A DNA stretch of 6,499 bases, from the NCBI GenBank assembly GCA_934122085.1, contig CAKOVS010000023.1, positions 1-6,499 on the forward strand. The letters are read 5' to 3'. Shown piece after piece: positions 1 through 6,145 of the stretch. The number at the start of each line of letters is the position of its first letter. Position 1 is the stretch's first letter. Below the pieces are notes generated by a model. It did not search any database. It saw nothing but the letters and a program-made list of their open reading frames with translations, and was not told the DNA's origin. The DNA is from an uncultured Clostridia bacterium. GTDB taxonomy: Bacteria; Bacillota; Clostridia; TANB77; CAG-508. A program made the translations under genes and the position numbers.

Positions 1-14
1 ATTGTTGGTAACAT
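1..14 (-). CDS. Possible first codons of the next downstream gene (cut by window edge)
   Basis: An ATG on the minus strand at 12-14 is preceded by a GGAG ribosome-binding sequence (plus-strand CTCC at 25-28) with a 10-nt spacer. The reading would begin Met-Leu-Pro-Thr and run off the window. Only four codons are visible, so no product can be suggested. It could equally be a chance match. Confidence 0.3.
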
Positions 15-62
15 ATACTTTGTTCTCCTATTACTACTAATAAATACATATTAAAGTAAGCG

Positions 63-85
63 ATAACTTACTAATTGTAAGTTAT
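63..85 (-). other. Stem-loop downstream of the YfjL-like gene
   Basis: This is a perfect 9-bp inverted repeat (ATAACTTAC at 63-71, GTAAGTTAT at 77-85) with a 5-nt loop, starting 10 bp beyond the stop codon of the preceding gene. On the minus strand it is followed by CGCTTACTTT rather than a run of T, and the stem has little G+C. It may be a weak transcription terminator or a 3' end stabiliser. I would not call it a proven intrinsic terminator. Confidence 0.4.
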
Positions 86-94
86 ATCTATATT

Positions 95-1045
95 TTATCT
101 AACATCATTTAATGTCATTTCTTTTGTCCCAATATACACATCTCTATTTCCTTCTATTGTATGACATTTTATTATTGTATAAGTATCATATTGATATATC
201 ATACTTCCACCATCTTTATACATATCTCCTGTTATCTTGTTATTATCTAAATCTTTATTTGCTTTTTGTATTATTTCTTCCATTGTTATTTTACTTTCTA
301 ATAATGCATCTTTTAAAGAATATTCTTTACCATCAATTTTGATATTTACACTTCCATCATATGCATATATAGTATAATTATATTTGTCCGTTTCTGATTT
401 ATCTAATACAACATAAATTTTATTATAGCTGTCTATTGGTTGTCTATCTTTGAAAAGTATTTCAAAGTTTTCAGCAGATTTTATTTCAATTTTTGTTGCT
501 TTAACTTGTGCTGGATAACTTTCCAGTATAGTACCATCATAAGTTATTTTCACATTAGTTCCAATGGTATAAAGTGCATCATTATTTTCTCCTAAACCTA
601 CAGAAATTTTATCTGCTGATTTTCTTTCTTCTTCATTCTCGTTTGGCTCTACTATAATATATTTTGCATTAGATTCAATTACTTTTCCATAAAAATAACT
701 TTCTTCATTATTTTCTATGTTTGTATCTTGCCATTCATATTTTTGTCTATATTCTTCTTCAAATGTAAACAAGCCTTGTCCTAAACTTATTGGAAAATAC
801 TTGTTGTTCATTATAAAAGAGTAAGTTTTATTATTCGCATCCTTAAACTTTATTGAATAACCACCAAAACTAGAACTCCATTCTATATCTACATATTCTA
901 GTTGCATTTTAGGAAAGTTTTTTTCTAAATAATTAGATGCAGATATTCGTGCAATTCGTTTTGGAATTATACCATTCCCCCATAATCCTACTATAACAAT
1001 TAAAATTAAAACTATAAAAATAATAATTATTTTTCTTTTTTCCAT
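95..1045 (-). CDS. Membrane-anchored YfjL-like / DUF3221-like protein
   Basis: Protein of 316 residues with a short basic N-terminus (MEKRK) and one hydrophobic segment at about residues 5-22, predicted to anchor it in the membrane with the rest outside. Three regions follow. Residues ~26-105 resemble the YfjL/DUF3139-like family of small Firmicute envelope proteins (conserved-looking YFPISLGQGLF at 83-93). Residues ~115-188 resemble a DUF3221-like small beta-barrel (FYGKVIES, IIVEP, IGTNVKITYDG, ESYPAQVKATKI). Residues ~190-316 are a charged C-terminal region seen, from memory, in clostridial relatives (SLKDALLESKITMEEII, ITGDMYKDGGS, NRDVYIGT). The molecular function is unknown. The ATG start at 1043-1045 has GAGGT at 1052-1056, six bases away. 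The gene lies 91 bp after the alpha/beta hydrolase gene with no visible terminator between them, so the two may be co-transcribed. Family assignments come from recognition of the sequence, not a search. Confidence 0.85.
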   Translation of the reverse strand: MEKRKIIIIFIVLILIVIVGLWGNGIIPKRIARISASNYLEKNFPKMQLEYVDIEWSSSFGGYSIKFKDANNKTYSFIMNNKYFPISLGQGLFTFEEEYRQKYEWQDTNIENNEESYFYGKVIESNAKYIIVEPNENEEERKSADKISVGLGENNDALYTIGTNVKITYDGTILESYPAQVKATKIEIKSAENFEILFKDRQPIDSYNKIYVVLDKSETDKYNYTIYAYDGSVNIKIDGKEYSLKDALLESKITMEEIIQKANKDLDNNKITGDMYKDGGSMIYQYDTYTIIKCHTIEGNRDVYIGTKEMTLNDVR

Positions 1046-1061
1046 AAGATTACCTCACTTT

Positions 1062-1080
1062 CAAATTACTATTTTTCTAA
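1062..1080 (-). repeat. Copy 1 of a 19-nt leader repeat
   Basis: The plus-strand sequence CAAATTACTATTTTTCTAA is identical to 2377-2395, and its first 13 nt recur at 2905-2917. This copy sits directly 5' of the ribosome binding site of the YfjL-like gene. Its role is unknown. Confidence 0.55.
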
Positions 1081-1136
1081 TTTTATTTTTTTCATTCTTC
1101 TTTTATTTTTCTTATTACTGATATAATTAAAATTGC

Positions 1137-2135
1137 TTAAATATTCCCTAAAAATTCAAATATTTTATTATAATATGTTTCTGGCTCTTTGTACTTAGAG
1201 TCTGTATGTCCTGCATCATGTATTATTAGCTTATCTTTTTTACAATTTGCTGCTTCATATAGTTCTTCACACATATATTCGGGTACAAAATCGTCTGCAT
1301 CTCCATGTATAAATAAAATTGGTGTTTTACTATTTTTTACTTGTTCTAATGCAGATGCTTCTTTTATATCATAATTTGCTCTTACGTTTGCAACTATTTC
1401 AAACATATTTAGTATAGGAAATGTTGGTAAATTAAACCTTGCTTTTGCCTCTGATGCAAATATGTCCCAAACTGATTTATAACCGCTATCTGCTACTATT
1501 GCTTTTACATTTGTAGGTAAGTCCTCACCTGATGCCATTAAGACCGTTGCTGCTCCCATTGATGAACCATGTAGTATAATTTCTGCATTTTCATTTTGCT
1601 TAATAATTAAATTTATCCAACATTGTAAATCTTCTTTATCTAGCCACCCCATTCCTATATATTCTCCATCACTTTCACTACATGCTCTCATACTTGGAAT
1701 TAAAACATTATAGCCTTCTTTTGAAAAATGCATTCCTATTGAAATTATAGAATTTGGAGTTGAACGATAACCATGTAATATTATTGCCCATTTGTTACTT
1801 GATTCATCTTTTATATATTGTGTCCCTCTTAAAGTAATTCCGTCTTTTGCTTTTACTTCTACTTTTTTATTCTCAATAGTTTCAGACCATTCATTTGCTA
1901 ATTGTTTTTCATTCTTTTTATTTTCTTCTATAATTTTTTCTGCTTCATTATCTATGTTTGCAACTGTTATTGAATCTGCATTTTTTACTTCTCTATCTCC
2001 GCCATTTCCAGTTCTTAATATAGCATAGTTCACAAAATAATTTCCAATTCCAATAGTAGCAACTATACTAATTATAACTATAATTAATACTGCAATTAGT
2101 AATCTTTTTAACAATATTTTATTTTTTTCTTCCAT
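1137..2135 (-). CDS. Membrane-anchored alpha/beta hydrolase (YqkD-like serine hydrolase)
   Basis: Protein of 332 residues. A single hydrophobic helix at about 9-31 is an N-terminal anchor. Residues ~45-90 form a charged, probably helical linker, and the hydrolase fold starts near 92. Catalytic features are visible: LHGYR (120-124) as the oxyanion-hole loop, GSSMG (190-194) with Ser192 as nucleophile, HGDADDFVP (277-285) with Asp281 as the likely acid, and DAGH (307-310) with His310 as base. SMRACSESDG (148-157) matches the conserved strand-4 region of these enzymes. The architecture resembles Bacillus subtilis YqkD and other S9/DUF1100-like hydrolases. The substrate is unknown: an esterase or peptidase acting outside the membrane is plausible. 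The ATG at 2133-2135 is supported by GAGGGG at 2144-2149 with an 8-nt spacer, and an extended -10 promoter lies just upstream. The YfjL-like gene follows in the same direction. Confidence 0.93.
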   Translation of the reverse strand: MEEKNKILLKRLLIAVLIIVIISIVATIGIGNYFVNYAILRTGNGGDREVKNADSITVANIDNEAEKIIEENKKNEKQLANEWSETIENKKVEVKAKDGITLRGTQYIKDESSNKWAIILHGYRSTPNSIISIGMHFSKEGYNVLIPSMRACSESDGEYIGMGWLDKEDLQCWINLIIKQNENAEIILHGSSMGAATVLMASGEDLPTNVKAIVADSGYKSVWDIFASEAKARFNLPTFPILNMFEIVANVRANYDIKEASALEQVKNSKTPILFIHGDADDFVPEYMCEELYEAANCKKDKLIIHDAGHTDSKYKEPETYYNKIFEFLGNI

Positions 2136-2165
2136 CTCTATTTCCCCTCATATTAATTTTAATAC

Positions 2166-2174
2166 ATTATAACA
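2166..2174 (-). promoter_or_regulatory. Extended -10 promoter for the alpha/beta hydrolase gene
   Basis: The minus strand reads TGTTATAAT: a perfect TATAAT (2166-2171) with the TGn extension (2172-2174), about 31 bp upstream of the hydrolase ATG. At a 17-bp spacing the -35 position holds only AATTAA, which suits an extended -10 promoter. Transcription would start near 2159. Confidence 0.6.
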
Positions 2175-2248
2175 TAGAAATTAGTAAATTAATTGTAATT
2201 GACTTATTAGTATAAATTGAGGTAAATACCTATCTAGCCTACTTCTTG

Positions 2249-2361
2249 TTAAGATTTGTTTTTGTTTACATACCTATAAATAAGTAAGTATATTAAAATC
2301 AAGCCAGACACTCCAATAAAAGCAAAACCTATATTATCAATATATAATTTATCTTTTTCAT
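2249..2361 (-). pseudogene. Probable frameshifted small single-pass membrane peptide gene
   Basis: An ATG at 2359-2361, preceded by GGAGGG (2372-2377) with a 10-nt spacer, begins MKKINYILII and then hits TAG at 2329-2331. The overlapping frame continues without interruption as GFAFIGVSGLILIYLLIYR then YVNKNKS, ending at TAA 2249-2251. Joining them by a single added base near 2330 would give a peptide of about 37 residues: a short basic start, one transmembrane helix and a basic tail, a normal layout for a small membrane protein. As it stands the frame is broken. Alternatively the second frame, open from 2380 (FGGQTSNEKD onwards) but without a standard start codon, is the C-terminal anchor remnant of a larger lost gene. 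No product is recognised. Confidence 0.45.
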
Positions 2362-2376
2362 TACTTGTTTGCCCTC

Positions 2377-2395
2377 CAAATTACTATTTTTCTAA
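2377..2395 (-). repeat. Copy 2 of the 19-nt leader repeat
   Basis: Identical over 19 nt to 1062-1080. It abuts, and by one base overlaps, the GGAGGG ribosome-binding sequence of the broken small membrane ORF. Its first eight bases (CAAATTAC, 2377-2384) are also the reverse complement of GTAATTTG at 2410-2417, making an 8-bp inverted repeat with a 25-nt interior just after the dUTPase gene. A smaller inverted repeat (AATTAC 2398-2403, GTAATT 2410-2415) lies inside it. None of these has a following T-run on the minus strand, so I do not call a terminator. Confidence 0.5.
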
Positions 2396-2427
2396 CTAAT
2401 TACTAAATTGTAATTTGTCGCTTAGAT

Positions 2428-2889
2428 TTAATAATCACTTTTCCTTTGAATATTTATGCTTTTATCACTTTTAGTAGTTAAATATTTCATAAATAATCCT
2501 TGTGCAATAGCTTCACCTTTCTTAAAGTTATACTCTTTCTCGCCTTCGTTTTGTATCATTAGCCATATATGTCCTTCATTATCTTTATTATTATAGTAAT
2601 CTGCATCAATTACTCCAACTTGATTACATAATCTGATATTATATTTAAATCCCATACTACTTCTAACTACAAGTAACAATACTTCTTCTTTATCAAAATA
2701 ACTTTTTATACCAGTTGGCACTTTTTTTCTTTCTCCTGGTTTTATAGTTAACTCTTCTAAAAGATAAATGTCATAACCTGCTGTATAGACTGAATCTCTT
2801 TTTGGCAATGAATATTCATTATATAATTCTATATCATCTTTAATGTCTTTTCTAAATTGTTCAAAACTTATTTTTTCGAAATCTCTCAT
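2428..2889 (-). CDS. dut: dUTP diphosphatase, C-terminal motif V missing
   Basis: Protein of 153 residues of the trimeric dUTPase family, which hydrolyses dUTP to dUMP and pyrophosphate, keeping uracil out of DNA and feeding dTMP synthesis. Motif I is AGYD (37-40). Motif II is RSSMG (76-80), with the phosphate-binding Arg/Ser. Motif III spans NQVGVIDADYY (89-99), with Asp95 as the likely water-activating residue. Motif IV is KGEAIAQG (124-131). The N-terminal ~30 residues before motif I are typical of the clostridial form. The protein ends at QRKSDY, where the flexible glycine-rich motif V (R..GGFGST) would be expected, and no reading frame past the stop encodes one. It may therefore be a low-activity or divergent enzyme. 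The ATG at 2887-2889 has AGGAGG at 2896-2901. The gene stands apart from its neighbours (108 bp upstream, 292 bp downstream). Confidence 0.92.
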   Translation of the reverse strand: MRDFEKISFEQFRKDIKDDIELYNEYSLPKRDSVYTAGYDIYLLEELTIKPGERKKVPTGIKSYFDKEEVLLLVVRSSMGFKYNIRLCNQVGVIDADYYNNKDNEGHIWLMIQNEGEKEYNFKKGEAIAQGLFMKYLTTKSDKSINIQRKSDY

Positions 2890-2997
2890 ATAAAACCTCC
2901 TCTACAAATTACTATTTGTCATGCAAATATATATCTAACAAATCAATAAAAAAATTTAAATTTTTCTATTGACAATTAATAATTAGTCTTATTAACT
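2890..2997 (-). other. AT-rich intergenic region upstream of dut
   Basis: These 108 bp hold the dut ribosome binding site (AGGAGG, 2896-2901), a third copy of the leader motif (2905-2918), and an all-A/T perfect palindrome at 2950-2965 (AAAAATTT then AAATTTTT, no loop). A TTGTCA-like sequence is at 2969-2974 on the minus strand, but I find no -10 at a proper distance. Whether dut has its own promoter or is the seventh gene of the upstream cluster cannot be settled from this sequence. Confidence 0.4.
2905..2918 (-). repeat. Copy 3 (partial) of the leader repeat
   Basis: CAAATTACTATTTG shares its first 13 nt with the copies at 1062 and 2377, then diverges. This version is itself a small dyad (CAAAT / ATTTG). 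On the minus strand it lies four bases upstream of the dut AGGAGG sequence, the same relative place as the other copies. Confidence 0.45.
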
Positions 2998-3324
2998 TTA
3001 TTTTGTTAATTGATAACTTTGCTCTATTAATTCTTTAACTAATGTTTTATCTACTTTTTCGTCAACAATAATTGTATTCCAATGTTCTTTATTCATGTGA
3101 TATGCAGGTATTATATAATCATAAGTATTCCTTAATATATCCGAATAATTCGGATCTGTTTTTATATTAAGATACAATTTCTCATTAACATTCATAAGCA
3201 ATGCAAACCACTTTTTATTTTCGCAATGTTTCATTGTTACTGATTCAAAATCATCTGTAAAAGGACAATCTTTGTATGTATTTTTTAATGTCAAACAATA
3301 TTCTATTATTTCTTCTTTATTCAT
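2998..3324 (-). CDS. MmcQ/YjbR family protein
   Basis: Protein of 108 residues, close to the usual ~115-120 for the MmcQ/YjbR (DUF419) family, whose members have a small alpha/beta fold related to double-wing DNA-binding proteins. Family signatures are present: PFTDDF (21-26), KKWFALL (37-43), LNIKTDP (52-58) and the hallmark PAYHMNKEHWNTI (73-85), with SYQL near the end (103-106). No biochemical function is established for the family as far as I know. The protein is soluble, with no signal or membrane segment. The ATG at 3322-3324 is preceded by AAAGGA (3332-3337) at 7 nt. It is the last tightly spaced gene of the cluster, 20 bp after the metallo-hydrolase gene. Confidence 0.92.
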   Translation of the reverse strand: MNKEEIIEYCLTLKNTYKDCPFTDDFESVTMKHCENKKWFALLMNVNEKLYLNIKTDPNYSDILRNTYDYIIPAYHMNKEHWNTIIVDEKVDKTLVKELIEQSYQLTK

Positions 3325-3344
3325 ATTTCAATCCTTTATTTCTA

Positions 3345-3977
3345 TTATTTCATTAAAATTACGCCATTTATTGTTGGGTTTAATAATTTAATAAAATCTA
3401 TTGCATCTTGTTTTGTTCCAACTACACTACCGTAATGAATTGGTACTGCTACTTGTGGTTTTATTTCATTTATTAATTGTGCTGCTTCTTCAAAACTCAT
3501 TGTATAAGTTCCACCAACAGGAACAAATGCGACATCACACTTTACTTTTCTATTTTCTTCTGTTATATCTGTATCTCCTGCAATATAATATCTAACCTCA
3601 TCTATTGTAATAATATAACCAACCCAATTATTTTCTTTGGGATGAAATTTCTTATTTACATTGTATGAAGGTATTGTCTCAAATTTAATTCCTTGTACCA
3701 TATATTCTTCATTTGGCTTTACTACATGAATTGAATTTTTGTCTATTCCTTTTCTTAATAATTTTGTTATCATTTCTTCTGGTATTACAATAGTTGTGTT
3801 TTTATTTATAACTTTATCTATATCCTCTTCTGAATAATGGTCATAATGATCATGTGTTATAAAAATAATATCTGCATCATTATAATTTTTATCAATTTTA
3901 TATGGATCTATATAAATTACTTTATTTTTGCTTATTCTTATACTGCTATGGCATAAAACTTCTATATTATCTAACAT
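3345..3977 (-). CDS. UlaG-like metallo-beta-lactamase-fold hydrolase
   Basis: Protein of 210 residues, slightly shorter than typical UlaG/UPF0173 enzymes. The metal-binding signature HDHYDH (42-47) supplies His42, His44, Asp46 and His47. AGDTD (133-137) supplies the bridging Asp135, and PIHYGS (179-184) supplies His181. His10 in the N-terminal CHSSIRI segment and SYN (104-106) also match this subgroup. It is expected to be a cytoplasmic enzyme binding two divalent metals. UlaG itself opens L-ascorbate-6-phosphate lactone, but relatives differ and no sugar genes are nearby, so the substrate here is unknown. The start at ATG 3975-3977 has a strong AGGGAGGG (3982-3989) about 4 nt away. It lies 32 bp after the PspC gene with no terminator between. 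Confidence 0.93.
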   Translation of the reverse strand: MLDNIEVLCHSSIRISKNKVIYIDPYKIDKNYNDADIIFITHDHYDHYSEEDIDKVINKNTTIVIPEEMITKLLRKGIDKNSIHVVKPNEEYMVQGIKFETIPSYNVNKKFHPKENNWVGYIITIDEVRYYIAGDTDITEENRKVKCDVAFVPVGGTYTMSFEEAAQLINEIKPQVAVPIHYGSVVGTKQDAIDFIKLLNPTINGVILMK

Positions 3978-4009
3978 AATACCCTCCCTATTTTTTATTT
4001 AAAATTAAT

Positions 4010-4204
4010 TTACACTACATTTGATTTTTTTGGCATAACTATTGCAGCAATTATATAAGCAAGTATTCCACTACCAACACATGCTGAAAATAAAATCCAA
4101 GCTAATCTTACTAAAGTAGGATCTATATCAAAATATTCGGCAATTCCACCACATACTCCATCTAATTTTTTTCCTTCTTCGATTTTATATAATCTTTTTT
4201 TCAT
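4010..4204 (-). CDS. PspC-domain small membrane protein
   Basis: Protein of 64 residues made almost entirely of one PspC domain: a short basic start (MKKRLYKIEEGK), the signature LDGVCGGIAEYFDIDPTLVR (14-33), then a transmembrane stretch at about 34-57 (AWILFSACVG, LAYIIAAIVMP). PspC proteins act in the membrane stress response in Proteobacteria. In Firmicutes the stand-alone versions are common near envelope-stress or transporter genes, and their exact role is less clear. The ATG at 4202-4204 has AAGGAG at 4215-4220, a slightly long 10-nt spacer. It sits 27 bp after the ABC permease gene, so it is probably expressed with the transporter. Confidence 0.93.
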   Translation of the reverse strand: MKKRLYKIEEGKKLDGVCGGIAEYFDIDPTLVRLAWILFSACVGSGILAYIIAAIVMPKKSNVV

Positions 4205-4231
4205 AATTCATCTACTCCTTAAATTCTATTT

Positions 4232-4900
4232 TTATATTTCCTTTTTATTATATATTTTATAAGCTATTTTAAAAGATATATAATAAATAATAATTGTTGT
4301 AACTATAAATATTAATGGTAAAAATTTATTAAATATATCAAAAAAATTATTTACTGGAAATTGTATATTAACTTTCTTGACTATAAATACAATTACACTT
4401 GTTAAAGCTATTACTAAAGCTGTTATTAATACCATCTGAATTCTGCCTTTTTCTGCTCCCCATTTGTATATACATGGTATTTGAATTGCTTCAATTAAGC
4501 CTATTTCCATCATTCCTCCTAATCCAATTGTTATAATTTCTCCTATATTAGAAATTTGTTTATTAACTAATGATGTTAATATAAATCCTATTACTGTTCC
4601 AATAATACTACCAATTAATGTTGAACATATAACAAAAATGTATTTAGATAGAACTACTTGCCTTCTTGTAATTGGTAATGTCAAAATATATCTATCTGTC
4701 TTATTAAGTTCATCATAATTGAATGATGCCATACTAAACATCGCAAAAGCAAGTGTTAGCATTAATGCCAACATATTTCCTATACCATCAATTTCTGATA
4801 TTGATACAAGCATAAATATTAATATAAACACAACTAAGGTTTTTCTATAATTTTTCAATTGTAATATATCTTTTATTATTAGACCTTTAATAATATTCAT
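4232..4900 (-). CDS. ABC-2 type transporter permease
   Basis: Protein of 222 residues with about six hydrophobic segments (roughly 20-36, 41-60, 86-111, 120-141, 155-174, 192-212). It matches the ABC2_membrane_5-type permeases paired with GntR/YtrA-regulated ATPases. Characteristic cytoplasmic loops are NKTDRYILTLPITRRQVVLS (66-85), the likely contact with the ATPase, and IPCIYKWGAEKGRI (141-154). It would form the membrane channel of an exporter with the upstream ATPase; the substrate cannot be read from the sequence. Only one base separates it from the ATPase stop codon, and its AGGGGG-type ribosome site (4910-4916) lies inside the last ATPase codons, so translation is probably coupled. Confidence 0.92.
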   Translation of the reverse strand: MNIIKGLIIKDILQLKNYRKTLVVFILIFMLVSISEIDGIGNMLALMLTLAFAMFSMASFNYDELNKTDRYILTLPITRRQVVLSKYIFVICSTLIGSIIGTVIGFILTSLVNKQISNIGEIITIGLGGMMEIGLIEAIQIPCIYKWGAEKGRIQMVLITALVIALTSVIVFIVKKVNIQFPVNNFFDIFNKFLPLIFIVTTIIIYYISFKIAYKIYNKKEI

Positions 4901-4901
4901 T

Positions 4902-5753
4902 TTATTTTTCCCCCTTAATGTATATTAGCATTATATCTTCTAAGCTTGTTTTGTCTATTACAGAAATATTATAATTTTTTCTAAATTCGTATTTATTTTC
5001 TATTAAAACATCATATTCATATTTATTTTTCTTATATTTTATATAATCTTCTTTTTTTATCTTATCAAATTGTTCTTTTGAACACCTTGCAATTCCATAA
5101 CTTTCTAAAAGTTCGTCTTTTGTTTTTGAAAATATAATTTCTCCATTATTAATAAATGTAATATAATCTGCAATATGTTCTAAATCTGATGTTATATGAC
5201 TAGATACAAATATTCCTTTATTTTCGTCTTGTATAAATTCTTGAAAAATATCTAATATTTCATTTCTTGCTATTGGATCTAATCCTGATGTTGGCTCATC
5301 TAATATTAATAATTTTGGATGATGTGATAGTGCTACTGCTATTTTTAATTTCATTTTCATACCATTTGAATATTCTTTCGATATTTTTTCTTTTGATAAT
5401 TTAAAATCTTCAAGATATTTAAAATATAGTTTTTCATCCCAATTTTTATAAATGTTTTTCATTATTTTATTTATGTCTAATGGATTTAAGTATTCAGATA
5501 AAAAACTATCATCTAGCACAACTCCTATATCTTCTTTTATTTTAGTTTCTTTATTGTTTAATCCAAATATCTTTATTTGACCAGAATCCTTATTTATAAT
5601 ATTTAAAATAGATTTTATGGTAGTTGTTTTTCCTGCTCCATTTTCTCCTATAAATCCCATTATTGTTCCTTTTGGTAATTCTATATTTATATTTTTTAAT
5701 TCGAAACTATCATATTTTTTGGACAAGTTCTTAATTTCTAATATATTTTCCAT
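4902..5753 (-). CDS. ABC transporter ATP-binding protein
   Basis: Protein of 283 residues with a complete nucleotide-binding domain: Walker A GENGAGKTT (36-44), signature YSNGM (128-132), Walker B LLILDEP (148-154) with catalytic Glu153, D-loop SGLDP (156-160) and switch His186 (SSH). The usual Q-loop glutamine is not obvious: the equivalent stretch reads IGVVLDD (76-82), so an aspartate may take its place, which I believe is common in the YtrB/BcrA-like subgroup. Residues ~220-283 form an extra C-terminal domain. It powers the ABC-2 permease encoded next. The ATG at 5751-5753 lies 5 bp after the repressor stop codon. Its GAGGAGG ribosome site (5764-5770) is inside the end of the repressor gene, so repressor and ATPase synthesis are probably coupled. 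Confidence 0.95.
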   Translation of the reverse strand: MENILEIKNLSKKYDSFELKNINIELPKGTIMGFIGENGAGKTTTIKSILNIINKDSGQIKIFGLNNKETKIKEDIGVVLDDSFLSEYLNPLDINKIMKNIYKNWDEKLYFKYLEDFKLSKEKISKEYSNGMKMKLKIAVALSHHPKLLILDEPTSGLDPIARNEILDIFQEFIQDENKGIFVSSHITSDLEHIADYITFINNGEIIFSKTKDELLESYGIARCSKEQFDKIKKEDYIKYKKNKYEYDVLIENKYEFRKNYNISVIDKTSLEDIMLIYIKGEK

Positions 5754-5758
5754 TTAAT

Positions 5759-6133
5759 CTATTCCTCCTCATATAAATAGTTAAATAATTCAATAACTTC
5801 ATTTTTGCTGATATCAGACATATTTGCAATACTAATGATTTGTTCTATATGATCTTCTATTATGCTTATTTGTTTTTCTCTTAATATTTCTTTATTTCTA
5901 GGACTAACAAATGTTCCTTTTCCTTGTACCGTTTTTATATATGCTTCATGTTCTAATTCATCATAGGCTTTTTTTACTGTTAAGACACTTATTCTTAAGT
6001 CTTTTGCTAAATTTCTAATTGATGGTAACATATCATTTTCTTTTAATATGTTACCACTTATTGAATCAATTATTTCTTTTTTTATTTGTTGATAAATAGG
6101 TATATCACTATTATTACTTATAATAAAATTCAA
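5759..6133 (-). CDS. GntR-family transcriptional repressor, YtrA subfamily
   Basis: Protein of 124 residues, the short length typical of the YtrA subfamily, which has a GntR winged-helix domain but no large effector-binding domain. The DNA-binding domain covers about 10-77: IPIYQQIKKEI (11-21), LPSIRNLAKDLRIS (36-49), TVKKAYDELE (52-61) and the wing GKGTFVS (71-77). Residues ~85-123 form the short helical dimerisation tail. It probably represses its own operon through the 50-bp palindrome in its promoter, being released when the cell meets a cell-envelope-active compound, as for YtrA in Bacillus subtilis (inference from the family). The start codon is TTG (6131-6133), chosen because AGAGGTG (6139-6145) is five bases upstream and no in-frame ATG exists before the DNA-binding domain. 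Confidence 0.94.
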   Translation of the reverse strand: MNFIISNNSDIPIYQQIKKEIIDSISGNILKENDMLPSIRNLAKDLRISVLTVKKAYDELEHEAYIKTVQGKGTFVSPRNKEILREKQISIIEDHIEQIISIANMSDISKNEVIELFNYLYEEE

Positions 6134-6145
6134 ATTATCACCTCT
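6131..6145 (-). promoter_or_regulatory. Ribosome binding site and TTG start of the GntR gene
   Basis: The minus strand reads AGAGGTG, five bases, then TTG. The ribosome-binding bases (6139-6145) lie inside the near arm of the operator palindrome, while the TTG lies outside it. The non-ATG start may keep repressor levels low relative to the ATPase. Confidence 0.8.

Noticed and set aside
112..342. Plus-strand open frame inside the YfjL-like gene
   Set aside because: It is antisense to a well-supported gene, is an unlikely Leu/Tyr-rich composition typical of the complement of AT-rich coding DNA, and shows no ribosome site.
1069..1095. Eight-codon ATG frame (MKKIKLEK) in the leader of the YfjL-like gene, possible regulatory leader peptide
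   Set aside because: It has no convincing ribosome site and no attenuator-like hairpins, and such short frames are expected in A-rich DNA.
1189..2028. Two plus-strand open frames inside the hydrolase gene (1189-1374, 1792-2028)
   Set aside because: Antisense shadows of a gene with complete catalytic motifs; Ser/Phe-rich low-complexity translation and no recognisable features.
2950..2965. A/T-only palindrome after the MmcQ gene as a transcription terminator
   Set aside because: It has no G-C pairs and no loop, so the RNA hairpin would be unstable.
3401..3668. Two plus-strand open frames inside the metallo-hydrolase gene
   Set aside because: Antisense shadows of a gene with an intact metal-binding signature; the two also overlap each other in different frames.
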